Below are positions 1-11,405 of a DNA stretch of 64,000 nucleotides, piece by piece (position 1 is the stretch's first letter; the number at the start of each line of letters is the position of its first letter). Made by a program: the position numbers and the translations under genes. Source of the stretch: Sordariomycetes sp. S80-01Y (lineage: Eukaryota > Ascomycota > Sordariomycetes); the NCBI GenBank assembly GCA_037042185.1, contig JAXQJY010000030.1, forward strand, positions 1,736,001 through 1,800,000, in the 5' to 3' direction. The notes under the pieces are model-generated. The model did not search any database, had not been told where the DNA came from, and saw nothing but the letters and a program-made list of their open reading frames with translations.

Positions 1-4
1 ACAA

Positions 5-658
5 ATGGCAACCCGCTACGACTATCCCCGGGAAGCAGCATACTACCCTCCCCCCCGTCGAGCAGCAACGGCCCCCTCGTCCCGCAACAATTTCGACTAC
101 GCGCCAACGCGCTCATCGCGCTCCAACTACGCCCCGTCGTCATACCACGACGACGAGGACGATGAATACTACGCCCCTCCCCGTCGGAGCCGCACTCAGC
201 GCGACCACGGGGCTGGCGAATACGGGCACCACAACGATGGGGACTACACCCGCAGCGGGCACGACCACGCCAGCTGCGAGGGCGGCACCTGCAAGGCCAT
301 AGAAAAGGAGTACGGCGGCTTCGGCTGGACGGAGGCCGTCAGCCTCGCCGTCATGGGCGGCCTGGCCCTCTTCAACTTCGACAAGGCCTACGACAAGCAC
401 AGGAAGAAGAGCGAGCAGCGCGAGAGGGATCGCCAGCTGGACGAGAGCAAGTCCCGCCGCGCCAAGGGTCGAAGGTCCGGGAGCTCCAGCGCGCGCAGCA
501 AGAGCGCGGGACGCTCAGGGATGAGGGACTACGACAGCGAGCTCGACTCGGACGTGGAGCGCGAGAGGCGCAAAGGCGAGCGCGAGAGGAGAAGGGCCAG
601 GAGTCGGGGCAGTCGACAGAGGGGCTACAGGGGCGAGGAGAAGGATGACCGACGCTGA
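5..658 (+). CDS. Hypothetical basic/acidic low-complexity protein
   Basis: An open frame of 217 codons begins with an ATG in a good fungal context at the very edge of the window, so an upstream exon cannot be excluded. The first 90 residues are rich in Tyr, Pro, Arg and Asp. A short ordered island follows at about residues 90-135, with a Cys pair (CEGGTC), a conserved-looking FGWTEAV stretch and a weakly hydrophobic segment (SLAVMGGLALF). The remainder is a highly charged Arg/Lys/Glu/Ser tail. I recognise no catalytic domain. It resembles the many Pezizomycotina hypothetical proteins with one short amphipathic or membrane-contacting helix and disordered flanks. It converges with the Acinus-like gene downstream. 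Function unknown; the reading frame itself is well supported by its length and composition. Confidence 0.6.
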   Translation: MATRYDYPREAAYYPPPRRAATAPSSRNNFDYAPTRSSRSNYAPSSYHDDEDDEYYAPPRRSRTQRDHGAGEYGHHNDGDYTRSGHDHASCEGGTCKAIEKEYGGFGWTEAVSLAVMGGLALFNFDKAYDKHRKKSEQRERDRQLDESKSRRAKGRRSGSSSARSKSAGRSGMRDYDSELDSDVERERRKGERERRRARSRGSRQRGYRGEEKDDRR

Positions 659-1058
659 GGCCAGCGTGCTGCGACTGATTATGCGGAACGTGCTATGATT
701 ATTATGATGAGAATGCATACTTTCCGCGGAGCGTTAGTTTGGTATTCGACAGGGAGTTAGCGAGAACCTTTCGGCTTATTTTGACGTTTGCCTGTATTAC
801 ATGTCGTCTTCTTGTCCCACGTCCTTGAAGAACTATCTTTTCTCGTGCCGTTCATTTTGTGAACCCTTGGCATCGCGTGTCCCCTGATCCCCGACACGAG
901 TGACGTCCCTAACCGATGCCTTTCCAGAAACGCCCAACCATTCCCTTCCGAACACTCTCGAAATAGATTCACGCTGGCCATGCTGGCCAAGTTCACTCGT
1001 CGCCCTCTATTTGTGAGGGCGTGTCCAAGATCGCCTTAGACGAGGGTGCTGAGATGTC
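659..1058. other. Convergent 3' intergenic region
   Basis: About 400 bases lie between the ends of the hypothetical gene (plus strand) and the Acinus-like gene (minus strand). The short open frames here have no recognisable protein similarity. It presumably holds both 3' UTRs and polyadenylation sites; nothing else is seen. Confidence 0.5.
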
Positions 1059-2732
1059 CTACCTCCGGTCGTCGTACCTGAAGTTGCTTCCTCCGCCAGG
1101 GATGTACCTGTCGTTCATTCGCGGCCGACCCCTCCCGCCCCTTCTGCCACCGAAGCCGCCACCAAAGCCGCCACCTCTCCCACCCCGTCCTCCTCTCTCA
1201 CGGTGAGGTGGTCGGATGCCCTCGAACACTTCCTTACCCCGGTCGACAAAAGCGTCCCCCTGCTCGAATGAGTAACGGTTGATCTCCCTCCCGTAGGGTC
1301 CCCGTCGATCTGTGTAGTGGCTCCGCATGTTGGCCAACCGCCTCTGCACTAGGTCCTCGTTCGCAGTAGTATACATGACCGAGGGTCCAGTTGTTGTCCA
1401 CTTGCCCGCGCTCGAGCCCTCAGGCCCGGCGCGAGATGCAGGGCCGCCAAAGTTGGCTCTGGGACCGGAGGGTGGTTCGCGTCGCTGACCGCGGGGGCCG
1501 ACGGGGATGCTATTCATACTATCAGCCCGAGGACCCGTGGGTGCGGATGCGGGAGCGCGGGACAGAGAGCCCGTTGCAGCTTCGAGACGGGCCTCGACGC
1601 CGCCGTCCGGTGTGTCGGCGTAGATGACCTCCCATCTGGTGCCCGAACGACCGCCACCTCCCATCTCCATGTCAACCCAACCCTGTACTTTCTCGGGTGG
1701 TACAAAGTCTAACCACAGCGCTTTGCGATTGCTCTCGTTCGGCCATACCGTATCGTGGAGGAGAGCTCGCGTGCGTGATGCTGCGGCTGTGGATGAGAAG
1801 ACCACGAAGGCATGGGTGCGGATCTGGTCGAGGTGGAAGAGGGTGATGACATCGTTGCTCAGCGTTTCGCCCCGGGGCGTAGCCAGGTCGACTAGATGAG
1901 CTTGAATGTCTGCTGGTCGTAGAGGTCGCATGAGATTGGCAATGTACAGCGCTGACGTGGGTGGGTGCATGGCTGGTGCGACCGAGCGGCCGTAGTCTTC
2001 TTGAGCGTTCTCTTGCTTCGTCGCTCGAGGGCTTGGTGATTTGGCCGGTACGGGCGCAGCGGCATCTTGTACGTCCTCCATCTTGTCATCCTCGTCATGC
2101 CTTGCAGACAACTCTTCAGGCATGTGCACTGCAGGCGCCGCTTCACTTTGGGGTGGGCTCTCCGCGAGACGCGCGCGCTTCGCAACGCCTTCGGCGTCCG
2201 GTGGAGGGCTCAACGAGCGTTTCCGGCGTTGTAGATCAGGGGGCGTGTCGATGGCCATTCCGTCGCCTTCTGCCTTGCCTTCGGGTACGGCTTCTGGCTG
2301 TCTCTCCTCAGACGGTGGCTGTTCAGGCTCCGCTTGGCGCATTGGCTCTTCGACAGACTCTGGTTGAGGGTTCGGCTCGGGGACGGGTTCGACGGCAGGA
2401 GCTTGCGGCTCTGGCGCAGTTTCTGAAGGCTTCTCGTCGTGCACGTTGTCTGTAGAGGATAGCGGCGCATCTTGGACAGCTTCGGTCTCATGCTCATCGT
2501 TGCTGGCAACTGGCGCCGGGGCATCCCCTTGTGTCTGCGCCTCCGCGACAGCTTCGCCCTGCGCAGCGCCATTCGCGTCCATCTGCTCAGGCACAGGCTC
2601 CTCCTGCTGCTGTGCTTGATCCGCCTCCTCCAGCCGAGACACAAGCTCAGCTTTCAATCCATTTTGCGAAAGATCGCGCTTCTTGAGCTCAGCTTTGAGG
2701 TCAACGACCTTAAGCTTGGCCCAATCGGTCAT
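1059..2732 (-). CDS. SAP-domain, Acinus-like RNA-associated protein with RGG tail
   Basis: The chosen start is the ATG that opens MTDWAKLK, giving 557 residues; the frame extends further upstream without start support. Residues 1-35 form a SAP motif (WAKLKVVDLKAELKKRDLS). A long acidic Pro/Glu/Ala-rich linker follows. Around residues 250-380 is an RRM-like fold (ALYIANLMRPLRPADIQAHL, then HAFVVFSS) of the Acinus type. Near the C terminus, after a VQRRLANMRSHYTDRR stretch resembling an RNPS1-SAP18-binding motif, comes INRYSFEQGDAFVDRGKEVF and then an RGG/Gly-rich tail. This order matches fungal homologues of Acinus, a nuclear protein of the ASAP and exon-junction-associated complex that links chromatin or RNA to splicing. 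Assignment to the Acinus family is by motif recognition; the precise role is inference. Confidence 0.82.
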   Translation of the reverse strand: MTDWAKLKVVDLKAELKKRDLSQNGLKAELVSRLEEADQAQQQEEPVPEQMDANGAAQGEAVAEAQTQGDAPAPVASNDEHETEAVQDAPLSSTDNVHDEKPSETAPEPQAPAVEPVPEPNPQPESVEEPMRQAEPEQPPSEERQPEAVPEGKAEGDGMAIDTPPDLQRRKRSLSPPPDAEGVAKRARLAESPPQSEAAPAVHMPEELSARHDEDDKMEDVQDAAAPVPAKSPSPRATKQENAQEDYGRSVAPAMHPPTSALYIANLMRPLRPADIQAHLVDLATPRGETLSNDVITLFHLDQIRTHAFVVFSSTAAASRTRALLHDTVWPNESNRKALWLDFVPPEKVQGWVDMEMGGGGRSGTRWEVIYADTPDGGVEARLEAATGSLSRAPASAPTGPRADSMNSIPVGPRGQRREPPSGPRANFGGPASRAGPEGSSAGKWTTTGPSVMYTTANEDLVQRRLANMRSHYTDRRGPYGREINRYSFEQGDAFVDRGKEVFEGIRPPHRERGGRGGRGGGFGGGFGGRRGGRGRPRMNDRYIPGGGSNFRYDDRR

Positions 2733-3491
2733 GTTTGCGCCGCTTTGCTTTATGCGAGCATCGAAGTCGTGGTAAACGGGAGGAGGCCCTAATCGTACGC
2801 GTCTCAGAAGTATTGGTATGCTCGCGTTGGGGGGTTCTGGTGAGGGGAGAAGCGCTGGAGAGTGTTTGGTGGGAGAAAGAGGGAGCGCGTCGTGGGTGGT
2901 AGACAGGAACGTGCAGTGGTAGTGAGGTCGATGCGAAAAATGTCTGTGCTCAGTGACGCCACCAAACAGCGACCTTGGCCGACAGAATAAAGCAACCTGC
3001 TCAGCGCACTTCGAGCAAGATGCCGTGGCTAATTCTTTTCGCCGATCGGACGCAAGGTTCAATCAACCCTCAGTGACAACTAAGGTACAGGTACCCTAGT
3101 CCCTTGGCCAGCATTTGAACGCTGCCAATGCACGACATTCTTCATCCTTCATAATGACGACGCTTCTCGCGATGCGAGTCTTTGTCTTCCGCATTTGGAC
3201 TTCGGGCGTTCTTGGGACGAATGGGGGAGCCTCTTGCGGCTTTGGTTCGACGGTCTGAACTCACTAAAATGATGTTGTACCCATTGAGCGGTGCAGCCTT
3301 GAGGCGCTGCCGCGATGGCACATTGAGCAAAGGAAGGCATCAATTTGACGGATCACATTCAACACGAGTGGTCCTTCTTCAAGCGGTCTGGTCTGTCATT
3401 CATCATTGTACATCATAGCTAGAAAAACATATTGGCACTACATGGACCTCCCACGGTACCATGGGCCGTACACTGGCACTTGCTGCCGGGC
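2733..3491. other. Intergenic: Acinus-like gene promoter and DJ-1-like gene 3' end
   Basis: Both flanking genes are on the minus strand, so this stretch holds the promoter and leader of the Acinus-like gene and the 3' UTR of the DJ-1-like gene. The open frame of the Acinus-like gene continues upstream of its start but has no conserved content. No RNA gene or repeat was seen. Confidence 0.5.
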
Positions 3492-4470
3492 TTAGACGTC
3501 GAGACCGTCAACGACGATGCCCTTGTTCCAGGTCCATTGCATGATCCTGGCCACCTCCACCGCGCACTCATCATCTACAAGAGCGCTGACGAGATACAAA
3601 GCCGCATCAACGCCAGCGCTGTTTCCCCCAGCCGTGATGACGCGGAGCCCACCGAGGCGCATGGCTGCGCGGCGCGTGATGGACTCGCGACGGCTGTTGG
3701 AGCCCTTCCAGGACATGCTGCCCTTGCTGAGCCATGTTAGCATCTTCCTATCTCTGCCTCGCGTTTGGGTCTTACCGAGCATTGGAGGGACGACGTCCGC
3801 TGTCGGACTTGCGGCGGATGTAGGGGTTCTCATCCTCATCCTCCAAGTCAAAACGCAGGTTGTTGACTACGTAGCGAGCATCCTCGACAACGTCGGTACG
3901 CTCCTGGAGGTTGCGAGTAGCAGCATCGCTGCAGAGATTCTCGAACTTGGTCATGTAGTCGGGGTGTGTAGTAGCCGAAAGGCCAGAGAGGATGCCCTCC
4001 TTTGCGAGGAAGAGCGAGCCGGTGCAGACGGAGAGGATGGTGCGCTCGCGGGCCGGATCCTTCTTCTGCAGCTCGGAGAAGTCGACGATGAGGCCGGCAG
4101 GCTCCTGCTCCTTGGAGAGGATCTCGTTGGAGTTGCCGCCGAGAATGACGAGAACATCGTACTCTTCGAGATTCTCATGAGCCTCCTTGAAGGAGATCTG
4201 CGAGCCAACGACAACGCCTTGGTCGGAGAGCACCTTGGGCTCAGCGGCGGCGAGGGTGATTTCGAAGGCTTTGGAGGCTGCCGTGCATTGTCAGCCATTG
4301 ATGACATTGAGCGTCTGTGCATTGGACTCACAATCATCCTTGAAATCATGGAGGGCGGCAGTGAACACCTCAGCGGGGCCAGCAAAGTCGAGGAGATCGA
4401 ACTTTGGGTGGAGGGCGAAGAGCACATCAATGGGCTCGTCGGCCACCGCCGAGGTCTTTGATGCAGACAT
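3492..4470 (-). CDS. DJ-1/PfpI family protein (class I glutamine amidotransferase-like)
   Basis: Three exons (4470-4332, 4277-3776, 3726-3492) joined at GT/AG introns of 54 and 49 nt give a 291-residue protein. The start MSASKTS leads into VLFALHPKFDLLDFAGPAEVF, the typical first strand of the DJ-1/PfpI fold. VLVILGGNS follows, then the nucleophile elbow ILSVCTGSLFLA with the candidate catalytic Cys at about residue 131 and the family's TTHPDYM stretch after it. The C-terminal exon carries VITAGGNSAGVDAALYLVSAL, matching the end of the same domain in ThiJ/PfpI and isonitrile hydratase-like proteins. Substrate and reaction are unknown; members include glyoxalases, chaperones, hydratases and AraC-type regulator N-domains. 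No DNA-binding domain follows, so a small enzyme or redox protein is likelier. Both intron ends are inferred but keep the frame. Confidence 0.88.
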
Positions 4471-5602
4471 CGTGCCGGTATTGCTGTGTTGGAGGTGGTT
4501 GTGATGGAATTGGAATGCTGCGGTGAGCTGGTGATGGAGGAGGAAGAAGGAGAGGGAAGGAGAGAGGGGAGAAGAGGGGTAATAGATGAAGGGAGGGACG
4601 GGAGTCTAAGAGCTGGAGCTCTGAGGGGATCACATCACGCGATGACCTCAGGCTCAGACAGGGCAGCCTCTCAGGGCCAGTGACAGGCACCCGAAACGCA
4701 GTCATGCTAGTCGTAAAGTGCCATTGAGGAGGGGTTGAGCTATGAGGCCAATGGCCTGTGCCTGTTCCGTCAAAAGCAACCTGAACCTGGGCCATTTGGC
4801 TGCGGTAGCACACGACCATCTGGAGATACTTGACCGAAACATGCCACCTCACCAGCGACTCGCGTCAGGCAAAGTCACCTCACACCTCAGGCCATGTTCC
4901 CCAGGTTTCTGAGCTCCAAGCTGCCACAGGGGTCGGAGCTGCAGGAGACCCACTGAAAGCCGCTGCTGTCGCGGGGTCATGCGGCCTCGATTGCGGGGTT
5001 GCTGGGGCTCTAGGCTTCGTCTGAGGCCCGGGCGAGTAAGGCCAGTGCAGCGCGGATGCTGTGGTTTTGGCCGGTTGCATTCGAGTGGATCACCATCACG
5101 CTCTCTGGAATTTGCATTGGCTTTGGAAAAGGCAGCATGACGAGTTGTCGGGTTGGATCGTCGAGAGAGGGCACCATGGGCAACCATCGTCCGTCTCTCC
5201 ACCGGCCTGCACGGAATCGCGCAACTATGCTGATCTTTGCGGGTTCATCCAGCGCTCACACCATCCTAATCGATCTCCAGATGAAATTCAATTACAATGT
5301 CAGCTGTTTCAAGGGGGGGACCGTCTGATTGAGAGGATGAGAACGGCGTCCAATGTCAGAGTCAGCAGCTCACCAAAAGCCGTCTTCCCATTCTGTCATG
5401 TCCTCTCGGCACCCTCCGGACTCCACCATAGGGCGCTCGGGCTCCACCCTAACCGAAGCTTGACCTCCACAGCACTTCGACGTTCCGTCACCATCACCAC
5501 CCGCAACGCGTCCAGCGACAGCTGCAACCTCCGCGCCCGTCGAGAGATTCAAAGTTATCACGGCCCAGTAGGCGCCGCAGCCTTGGTGCTGAAGTCGCCA
5601 TA
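4471..5602. promoter_or_regulatory. Divergent promoter region of DJ-1-like and TSC1 genes
   Basis: The 1.1 kb between two divergent genes starts, next to the DJ-1-like gene, with an almost pure purine tract on the plus strand (about 4532-4582). On the coding strand this is a CT-rich leader typical of fungal promoters. The rest contains only short frames without recognisable similarity. No specific factor site is claimed. Confidence 0.5.
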
Positions 5603-8600
5603 ATGGCCACATCAACGTAAGGCGCGACCCTCGGACAGAGTTTTCATTCTGGTCGCATCATCGCTGACGAGATCATTGCTGTAGATCAATGAAGGAGCTT
5701 TCCAAAGCCATCACCGCCTTCATCCCTGAGCCGACTCTCCCTTTACCAGACGAACTTGTCGAGACGATAGCCGCTTACCTACGCCGCCACCCGAAATACG
5801 ATGACGCCGCCGCCGATCGCCTACAGGAGGAACTGCTGTCAATTTTTGATAAGCATGCCAAGGGCAACCCCGCCGCCTCAGGGCCTTGGATCGCCATCAT
5901 CCGACGCCTGCTGCCAATGATATACACACCCGAACGAGTACTCATGTGGTTAGATCAGATGAAGGGTATGCTCACCGAAAGGACCTCGCACGAAAAGGGC
6001 ATCGTGGACGAGACGGTTGCGGCGCTCATGGACCTGGTGGCGCTGGCGGACGAGCACCAAGATACGGCAGATGCCGACGCAACGATCAATCCTATCGTAC
6101 ACGAGCTGTTCTCGAAGTGGATGGAGAAATTCTTTCCTGGGCTTGTGGATGGTATTCAGAGCATGGAGTTCAATGAGCGCATGTTTCGCGAAGCTCTCAC
6201 GTCCTTTGGGAAACGAAGGCCTCAGCAATTCTTTGCTTCCCTTGACAGTTTCTTCATCCAAGCGAAGCACCGTAAGGCGGCGCTGCGCTTCCTCTGCGAC
6301 TTTGTCCAGAATCGGCCACCACACTTGCATCAGATCTTGCAAAGCTCGCTTTTCAGCCACCTACTCACGTGCCTACAAGAGGACACTTCGACGGCAGCCA
6401 TATCATCAGCTTTAACAGCACTGGTTATGCTGCTGCCTCACATGCCGAGCTCGCTTGTGCCTCATCTGCCGACCCTGTTCAACATATACTCCCGCCTGCT
6501 CTTCTGGAGCAGCGGCAAGTCCGAACTGGTGGAGTCGACTGCGCCAGAAACGGAAAGGAGGAAAGACTGGGAGGTTTGTACCAGCGTGAGCGGTGCTGAT
6601 GAGCCACCCATCGCACACCTGGGCAACTACTACACCATCCTCTACGGGCTCTACCCCATCAACTTCATGGACTATATCCGCAAGCCCCAACGATACCTTA
6701 GGCACGCCAACGTTGCCAATGCGGACGAGTTCGAGATTCAAGCTACCGAGCTTAGGGACCAATCCGAGAAGTTCAGGAGGGCTCATCTTCTCCATCCGAA
6801 CTTCTATACTCTGACGATAGAATCGGAGAAGACAGACTTCGGAAGGTGGATCAAATGCGAAGCCGCCGAAGTCGTCGCCGAGTGTATGGCCTTGTGCCTT
6901 CCGACAGACCCTCAGGCCACATACTTCCCAGATCAGACGGTCGTGCCCAGTGCAGACGTCCCGCCGGTTACAGTTGAGCTAGAGGATGAGGAGCCTGGCA
7001 AGGCGTTGCTTAGCAGCCCGCCAACCCATACACCCCACCCCGACACTCTGGCAAGGGTCACTTCAACTTCAAGTCTCCAGACGATGACACGGCAAGAATC
7101 GCGGTCAAGCTTCACGTCAGGAATCCTGACACGGACTAAGAGCCGAGATTCCGCCGCTGACAGTGGGACTCTTGTTCAGTCAACGTCGCACACGCAGCTG
7201 CAGGATTTGATTCAGTCGAACAAAGCTATCAAGTCTGGCCTGCATCAGCCAATCGCTGCCGATAGTGAGGGCTCCGCGCCACCGAGCCATCGAACTTCGG
7301 ATCATGAGAAGCCACCCGAAGCTGAAGCTGTCAAGACAGCCTTCTTCACCTCGCCGACGTCGCTGGCCGACGTCAGCTCACAGGTCGCTCATCTCCAGAG
7401 ACAGAATCTCATGTTGCAAAACGACCTTGCATTTGAGCGATACCAGAAGCAGCAGCACATCGCTCATATTGGAGAGTTACGGAGGAAGCAAGTCACGGAG
7501 GCTGCTACCGAAGCTGAGACGCAAAACTTGATCATAATGAACCGCAACCTCAAGAATCGCTTCGAGGAAGCCAAGAAGGCAGAGATGCAAGTCCGAAAAG
7601 AGTCTGAGAAAAGTCGAGCGCTCGCCAAGAAATGGGAAGCCGACTTGGCCGCGAAGCTCAAGAACCTGCGCGATCAGTCAAAGGAAACAAACAATGAGCT
7701 GCAACGGGTGAACAGGGAGCTCCAAGACGCGAGGCACGAGTGCGACAAGCTTCGCAAGTTGGTCTGCATCGGCGAGGTTAAGGAGCTCAACTGGAAGCAA
7801 GACCAGCAGTCTGTGGAGATCCAAGGCCAGCAAGTTGAGCGACTGAAGGCCGAGAACTCGAGGTTAGCGATCGCGGAACGGGACAGTCAGGCCAACGAGC
7901 AGGAGCGTCTTCGTGCGCTCAACTCTGCCGAGGAAGCAGAGAGCAAGGTTCAAGCTCTCAGCGCCAGGCTGGCGTCCCACGAAACGGAGCTCAAACGGGC
8001 TAGAAAGCTCTTCGAAGCTCAGATTCGCGAGCTGCACAGACAATTAGCTGAAGCTCACGACAAGGAAACGAAGCCCAAGACGCCGACGAAGTCGCAGCTC
8101 GACACCCTGATGGCGGGCAGCAGAGCCAAGCAAGCGGACATGCAGAAACAATACGACAGCCTCATGCGCAAGTACGTTGCCCTGCAGTCGTCTCTCCTGG
8201 ACATGGCGTCGGGAGCTACACCCGAGCAAATCAAGAATGAAGCTACTACTTTGCCCATGGGTGACTACAGCGCTAAGAGTGGAAACCAAAATCAAGCCAA
8301 GGGCAGATCGCGGGCTCAGGAGCTATCTGAGATAGACACATCGGAAGCTACCTCGTACAACGTCACACCACCCTTGAAGGAGCAGGGAAGCTCCTCATCG
8401 GCACGACCCACAACGCCGGGTGGTATGGACGGAGCGCCGTCCTCACTCAGTCCCGACCAGCGATACTTTGGACGAGGCGGCGTGCAGAATAGGATACGCA
8501 AAGAGGAGAAGCAGAAGCAGAAGGAAGAAGAGGGCAGCGGGGCCCAGGCCAAGAAGAAGGACAAGAAGAGCACGGGGCTCCGGGGCATCCGCACTGGGGT

Positions 8601-8631
8601 GGGTGAGTTTGTTCGAGGCAAGACGGAGTAG
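5603..8631 (+). CDS. TSC1: Hamartin (TSC1) homologue
   Basis: The long exon (5685-8631) joins to a 14-nt first exon (5603-5616) through an intron with GTAAGG donor, GCTGAC branch and TAG acceptor. This yields MATSTS before MKELSKA and a total of 986 residues. The N-terminal 400 residues are helical repeats with the hamartin pattern (SGPWIAIIRRLLPMIYTPERVL, then YTILYGLYPINFMDYIRKP). A Ser/Thr-rich linker follows, then a long coiled coil at about 560-860 and a Lys-rich tail. Hamartin partners tuberin (TSC2) in a GAP complex that restrains Rheb and TORC1 and, in fission yeast, controls amino-acid uptake. If the small exon is wrong, translation would start at 5689 and lose only six residues. The family assignment comes from the hamartin core and the domain order. 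Confidence 0.88.
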
Positions 8632-9938
8632 GATTTGACATGTTCGGAATATACCCAGCTACCCAGAGCAGCTACGATAGGCAATGTGAGAAGTTTTACA
8701 TGCCAGCCGGCGCATCGCCCGGGCCGTTTGGATTTGCACGAGGCAGTGCCACGACGGCCAGCTGCAGTGTCCACAGATTAAACTTTGCACGGGAGCGCTT
8801 CACACAGCGACCTTGGGATGGGCTTCATGGGAGCCTATGTTCCCTAGTCGGAGGAATACCAGGCCTGGACCTAAAGATGACACACATCATTTACTCTCGA
8901 TATGGAAGCGCCGGGAGTCGCATCACCTCAACCGCGTGCCAGTGAACAAGAGCCGACTCGACTCAAGCATCAATGAACGAACAAGACGTGGACCAAGAGG
9001 CAGCCGCCACGGCGGGAATAAACGCCGCCGTCTGCAAGGGACGTGCAGCTCATTGGGCACAGACGACAGACATGCTTTGCGCCGCGGCAGTCAGGGGGGG
9101 AAACGCTGACGACGCATGGCAAAGGCAAAATAAGAAAACAGGAGAAAACAAAGTTTTTCCTTTTCCCCTCGGCAACTCCTGCGCTCCACGCGCGTGCCAA
9201 TTACCACCACGTTTACTCACTAGAAACATGGGATTCGGGAAGAGACGCAGAAGGGGAGGCATGGCGGGCTTCGGGAATCTGGGGATCGCGACCAGGGGTG
9301 TCTCGGTTGGGCCCAGGCAATGACGACATGGAGGCTCGTATTCGATGAGGGGCAGAGCTTGGGGGAGTCTTGGGGGGTGGTCTTGGGCCAGCCAAGCCAG
9401 CACATCGCAGGCCAGAAGACGCCTAGCCGGGCGGTCATCTGGTGCTGGCAGCACTTGGGCCGTGGCTACCTGGTGCTAGTGCCTGGGCACTACGAGCTTA
9501 GATGTCGGGGTTCGCGACCAGAAGAGCAGAAGGTACGAGAAACAGTGCCCTTTTGGGTGCGCTTTGTCGATGTGGTGCCAGTGGCCCACACGACTCCGGT
9601 GTAGCGTGATTGGGCAATGGTGCGTTTGGTGGTGGGCCGGCACAAGTATCAAACAACAAGAAAGTCGCCACGCCGCGAATCATGCAAGATGGGAAGCTGG
9701 TGGTTGCGTTGATCCATCTTGGGTCGATCGAGGATGAGGAAGCTTCTGTTTCCGTCCCTCCACCGCTGGCACGACCCGTATTTCTTCATCTGCCATCCTC
9801 TTCTACCTCTCCCTCCTCCCTTTCCCATCCTCCTCTCATATATATACACACATTGCTTGGCTTCATCGTTCGCTTGAGCCGGCATACTATCCCTCCGCAT
9901 ATACCTACTTCCTTCCGTCACCGGATAAACTAGACACA
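8632..9938. other. Intergenic between TSC1 and GH17 glucanase gene
   Basis: This 1.3 kb separates two tandem plus-strand genes. Overlapping short frames on both strands have no protein-like content. The distal part, from about 9770, is the CT-rich promoter of the GH17 gene with a TATA element annotated separately. Confidence 0.5.
9838..9846 (+). promoter_or_regulatory. TATA element of the GH17 glucanase gene
   Basis: An alternating ATATATATA element lies about 93 bases before the ATG, directly after a long CT-rich tract (roughly 9786-9837). This arrangement is typical of strongly expressed, regulated fungal genes. The element is seen directly; its activity is inference. Confidence 0.55.
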
Positions 9939-11405
9939 ATGTCTGCTCGCAGCTTCTTGTCCCTCGCTGCGGCGGCCTCCACGGCCAGTGCCGCTTTCCA
10001 GGGCTTCAACTACGGCGCCACCTTCAGCAATGGCGCCCTCAAGCAGCAGGCCGACTTCGAGGCCGAGTTCACAACTGCTGCCAGCCTCGACGGCACCGAC
10101 GGCGCCTTCAACAGCGCTCGTCTCTTCACCATGATCCAGGGCGACTCCAACAACGACCCCATCTCCGCCATCCCCGCCGCCATCAGCACCGAGACCTCCC
10201 TGCTCTTCGGTCTCTGGGCTTCTGCCGGTGACGAGGCTTTCAACAACGAGATTGCCGCTCTCCAGAAGACCATCGACCAGTACTGCGACCAGCTCGACGG
10301 TCTCGTCGCCGGCATCTCCGTCGGAAGCGAGGATCTCTACCGCAACTCTCCTACCGCCATACGCAACGGCGAGAACCCTGGTGCCAACCCCGACGTCCTC
10401 GTCCGCTACATCAACCGCGTGCGCGAGACCATCAAGGACACCTGCCTCAGCGACGTCGGCATCGGCCACGTCGACACTTGGACCGCCTACGACAACTCCT
10501 CCAACAGCGCCGTCGTCGACGCCCTCGACTGGGTCGGCATGGACGCCTACGCCTACTTCGAGGACACCAAGCCCAACGCCATCGAGAACGGCGCTTCTCT
10601 CTTCCAGGCTGCGCTCGACGCTACCCAAGCCGCTGCTGGTGGCCGTGAGGTCTGGATCACCGAGACTGGCTGGCCCGTCAGCGGAGACAAGTTCGGCGAC
10701 GCGGTTCCCTCGCCTGAGAACGCTCGTCAGTTCTACAAGGATGTCGGCTGCCCGCGCTTTGGCAACGTCAACATCTGGTGGTACACCTTCCAGGACTCCG
10801 CACCCGAGACTCCCAACCCTAGCTTCGGTGTCATCGGCAGCGAGCTGACCGAGAAGCCCATCTACAACCTCTCCTGCGATGGCTCTGGCTCCGACCCCGA
10901 GCCTTCCAAGAGCAGCGGCAGCAGCAGCAGCATGGAGCCTGAGCCCACCAACACCAAGACCAAGACCAAGACCCAGGAGCCCGAGCCTCAGCCTACCGAG
11001 ACTCTGCCTACCACTGCCATCGTCGACCCCATCCCCCCCGTCGACCCGACCACCGTCTCGCCGGTGCCCATCCCCACAGGCAGCTACTGCAACACCACCA
11101 TGAGCCACTCCACCCCTTCGACCACTGTTGTGGTCCCCGAGCCCATCCCCACGACTGAGGACGGTGGCTCTGCTCCTCCCCCCGAGGAGACCAGCGGCGA
11201 CGGTCAGCCCGCTCCCGTCCCTGAGCCCCAGCCGACGACCCCGGGTGAGGAGCCCCAGACCACGACTCCCGGCTCCCCTCAGCCCACGGATGACCAGGGT
11301 GGTGAGGCGCCGAGCGAGGTCCCCGAGGGCCTTGGTGCCAACATGAAGGCCAACAGCATCGGCGCCGCCGCCGTCGCCGTCGTTGTGGCTGCTGGCATGT
11401 TGTAA
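9939..11405 (+). CDS. eglC: GPI-anchored glucan endo-1,3-beta-glucosidase, GH17 (EglC-like)
   Basis: A single-exon 488-residue secreted protein. Residues 1-19 form a signal peptide ending in ASAAF. The mature protein starts FQGFNYGATFSNG, as in EglC/Scw-type GH17 enzymes. The acid/base Glu is E131 in SVGSEDLYR and the nucleophile is E242 in WITETGWPVSG, both intact. The catalytic barrel ends around residue 320 and is followed by a Ser/Thr/Pro/Glu-rich stalk of about 140 residues, expected to be O-glycosylated. The protein ends in a short polar stretch plus a hydrophobic tail (IGAAAVAVVVAAGML) with small residues just before it, the layout of a GPI attachment signal. The enzyme cleaves or transfers beta-1,3-glucan at the cell wall or septum. 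The symbol follows the Aspergillus homologue and is by resemblance. Confidence 0.93.
   Translation: MSARSFLSLAAAASTASAAFQGFNYGATFSNGALKQQADFEAEFTTAASLDGTDGAFNSARLFTMIQGDSNNDPISAIPAAISTETSLLFGLWASAGDEAFNNEIAALQKTIDQYCDQLDGLVAGISVGSEDLYRNSPTAIRNGENPGANPDVLVRYINRVRETIKDTCLSDVGIGHVDTWTAYDNSSNSAVVDALDWVGMDAYAYFEDTKPNAIENGASLFQAALDATQAAAGGREVWITETGWPVSGDKFGDAVPSPENARQFYKDVGCPRFGNVNIWWYTFQDSAPETPNPSFGVIGSELTEKPIYNLSCDGSGSDPEPSKSSGSSSSMEPEPTNTKTKTKTQEPEPQPTETLPTTAIVDPIPPVDPTTVSPVPIPTGSYCNTTMSHSTPSTTVVVPEPIPTTEDGGSAPPPEETSGDGQPAPVPEPQPTTPGEEPQTTTPGSPQPTDDQGGEAPSEVPEGLGANMKANSIGAAAVAVVVAAGML

Noticed and set aside
9930-11108. 392-codon minus-strand frame opposite the GH17 gene
   Set aside because: Gly/Asp/Val-rich mirror of the Pro/Thr/Ala codons of the glucanase, without protein-like features.
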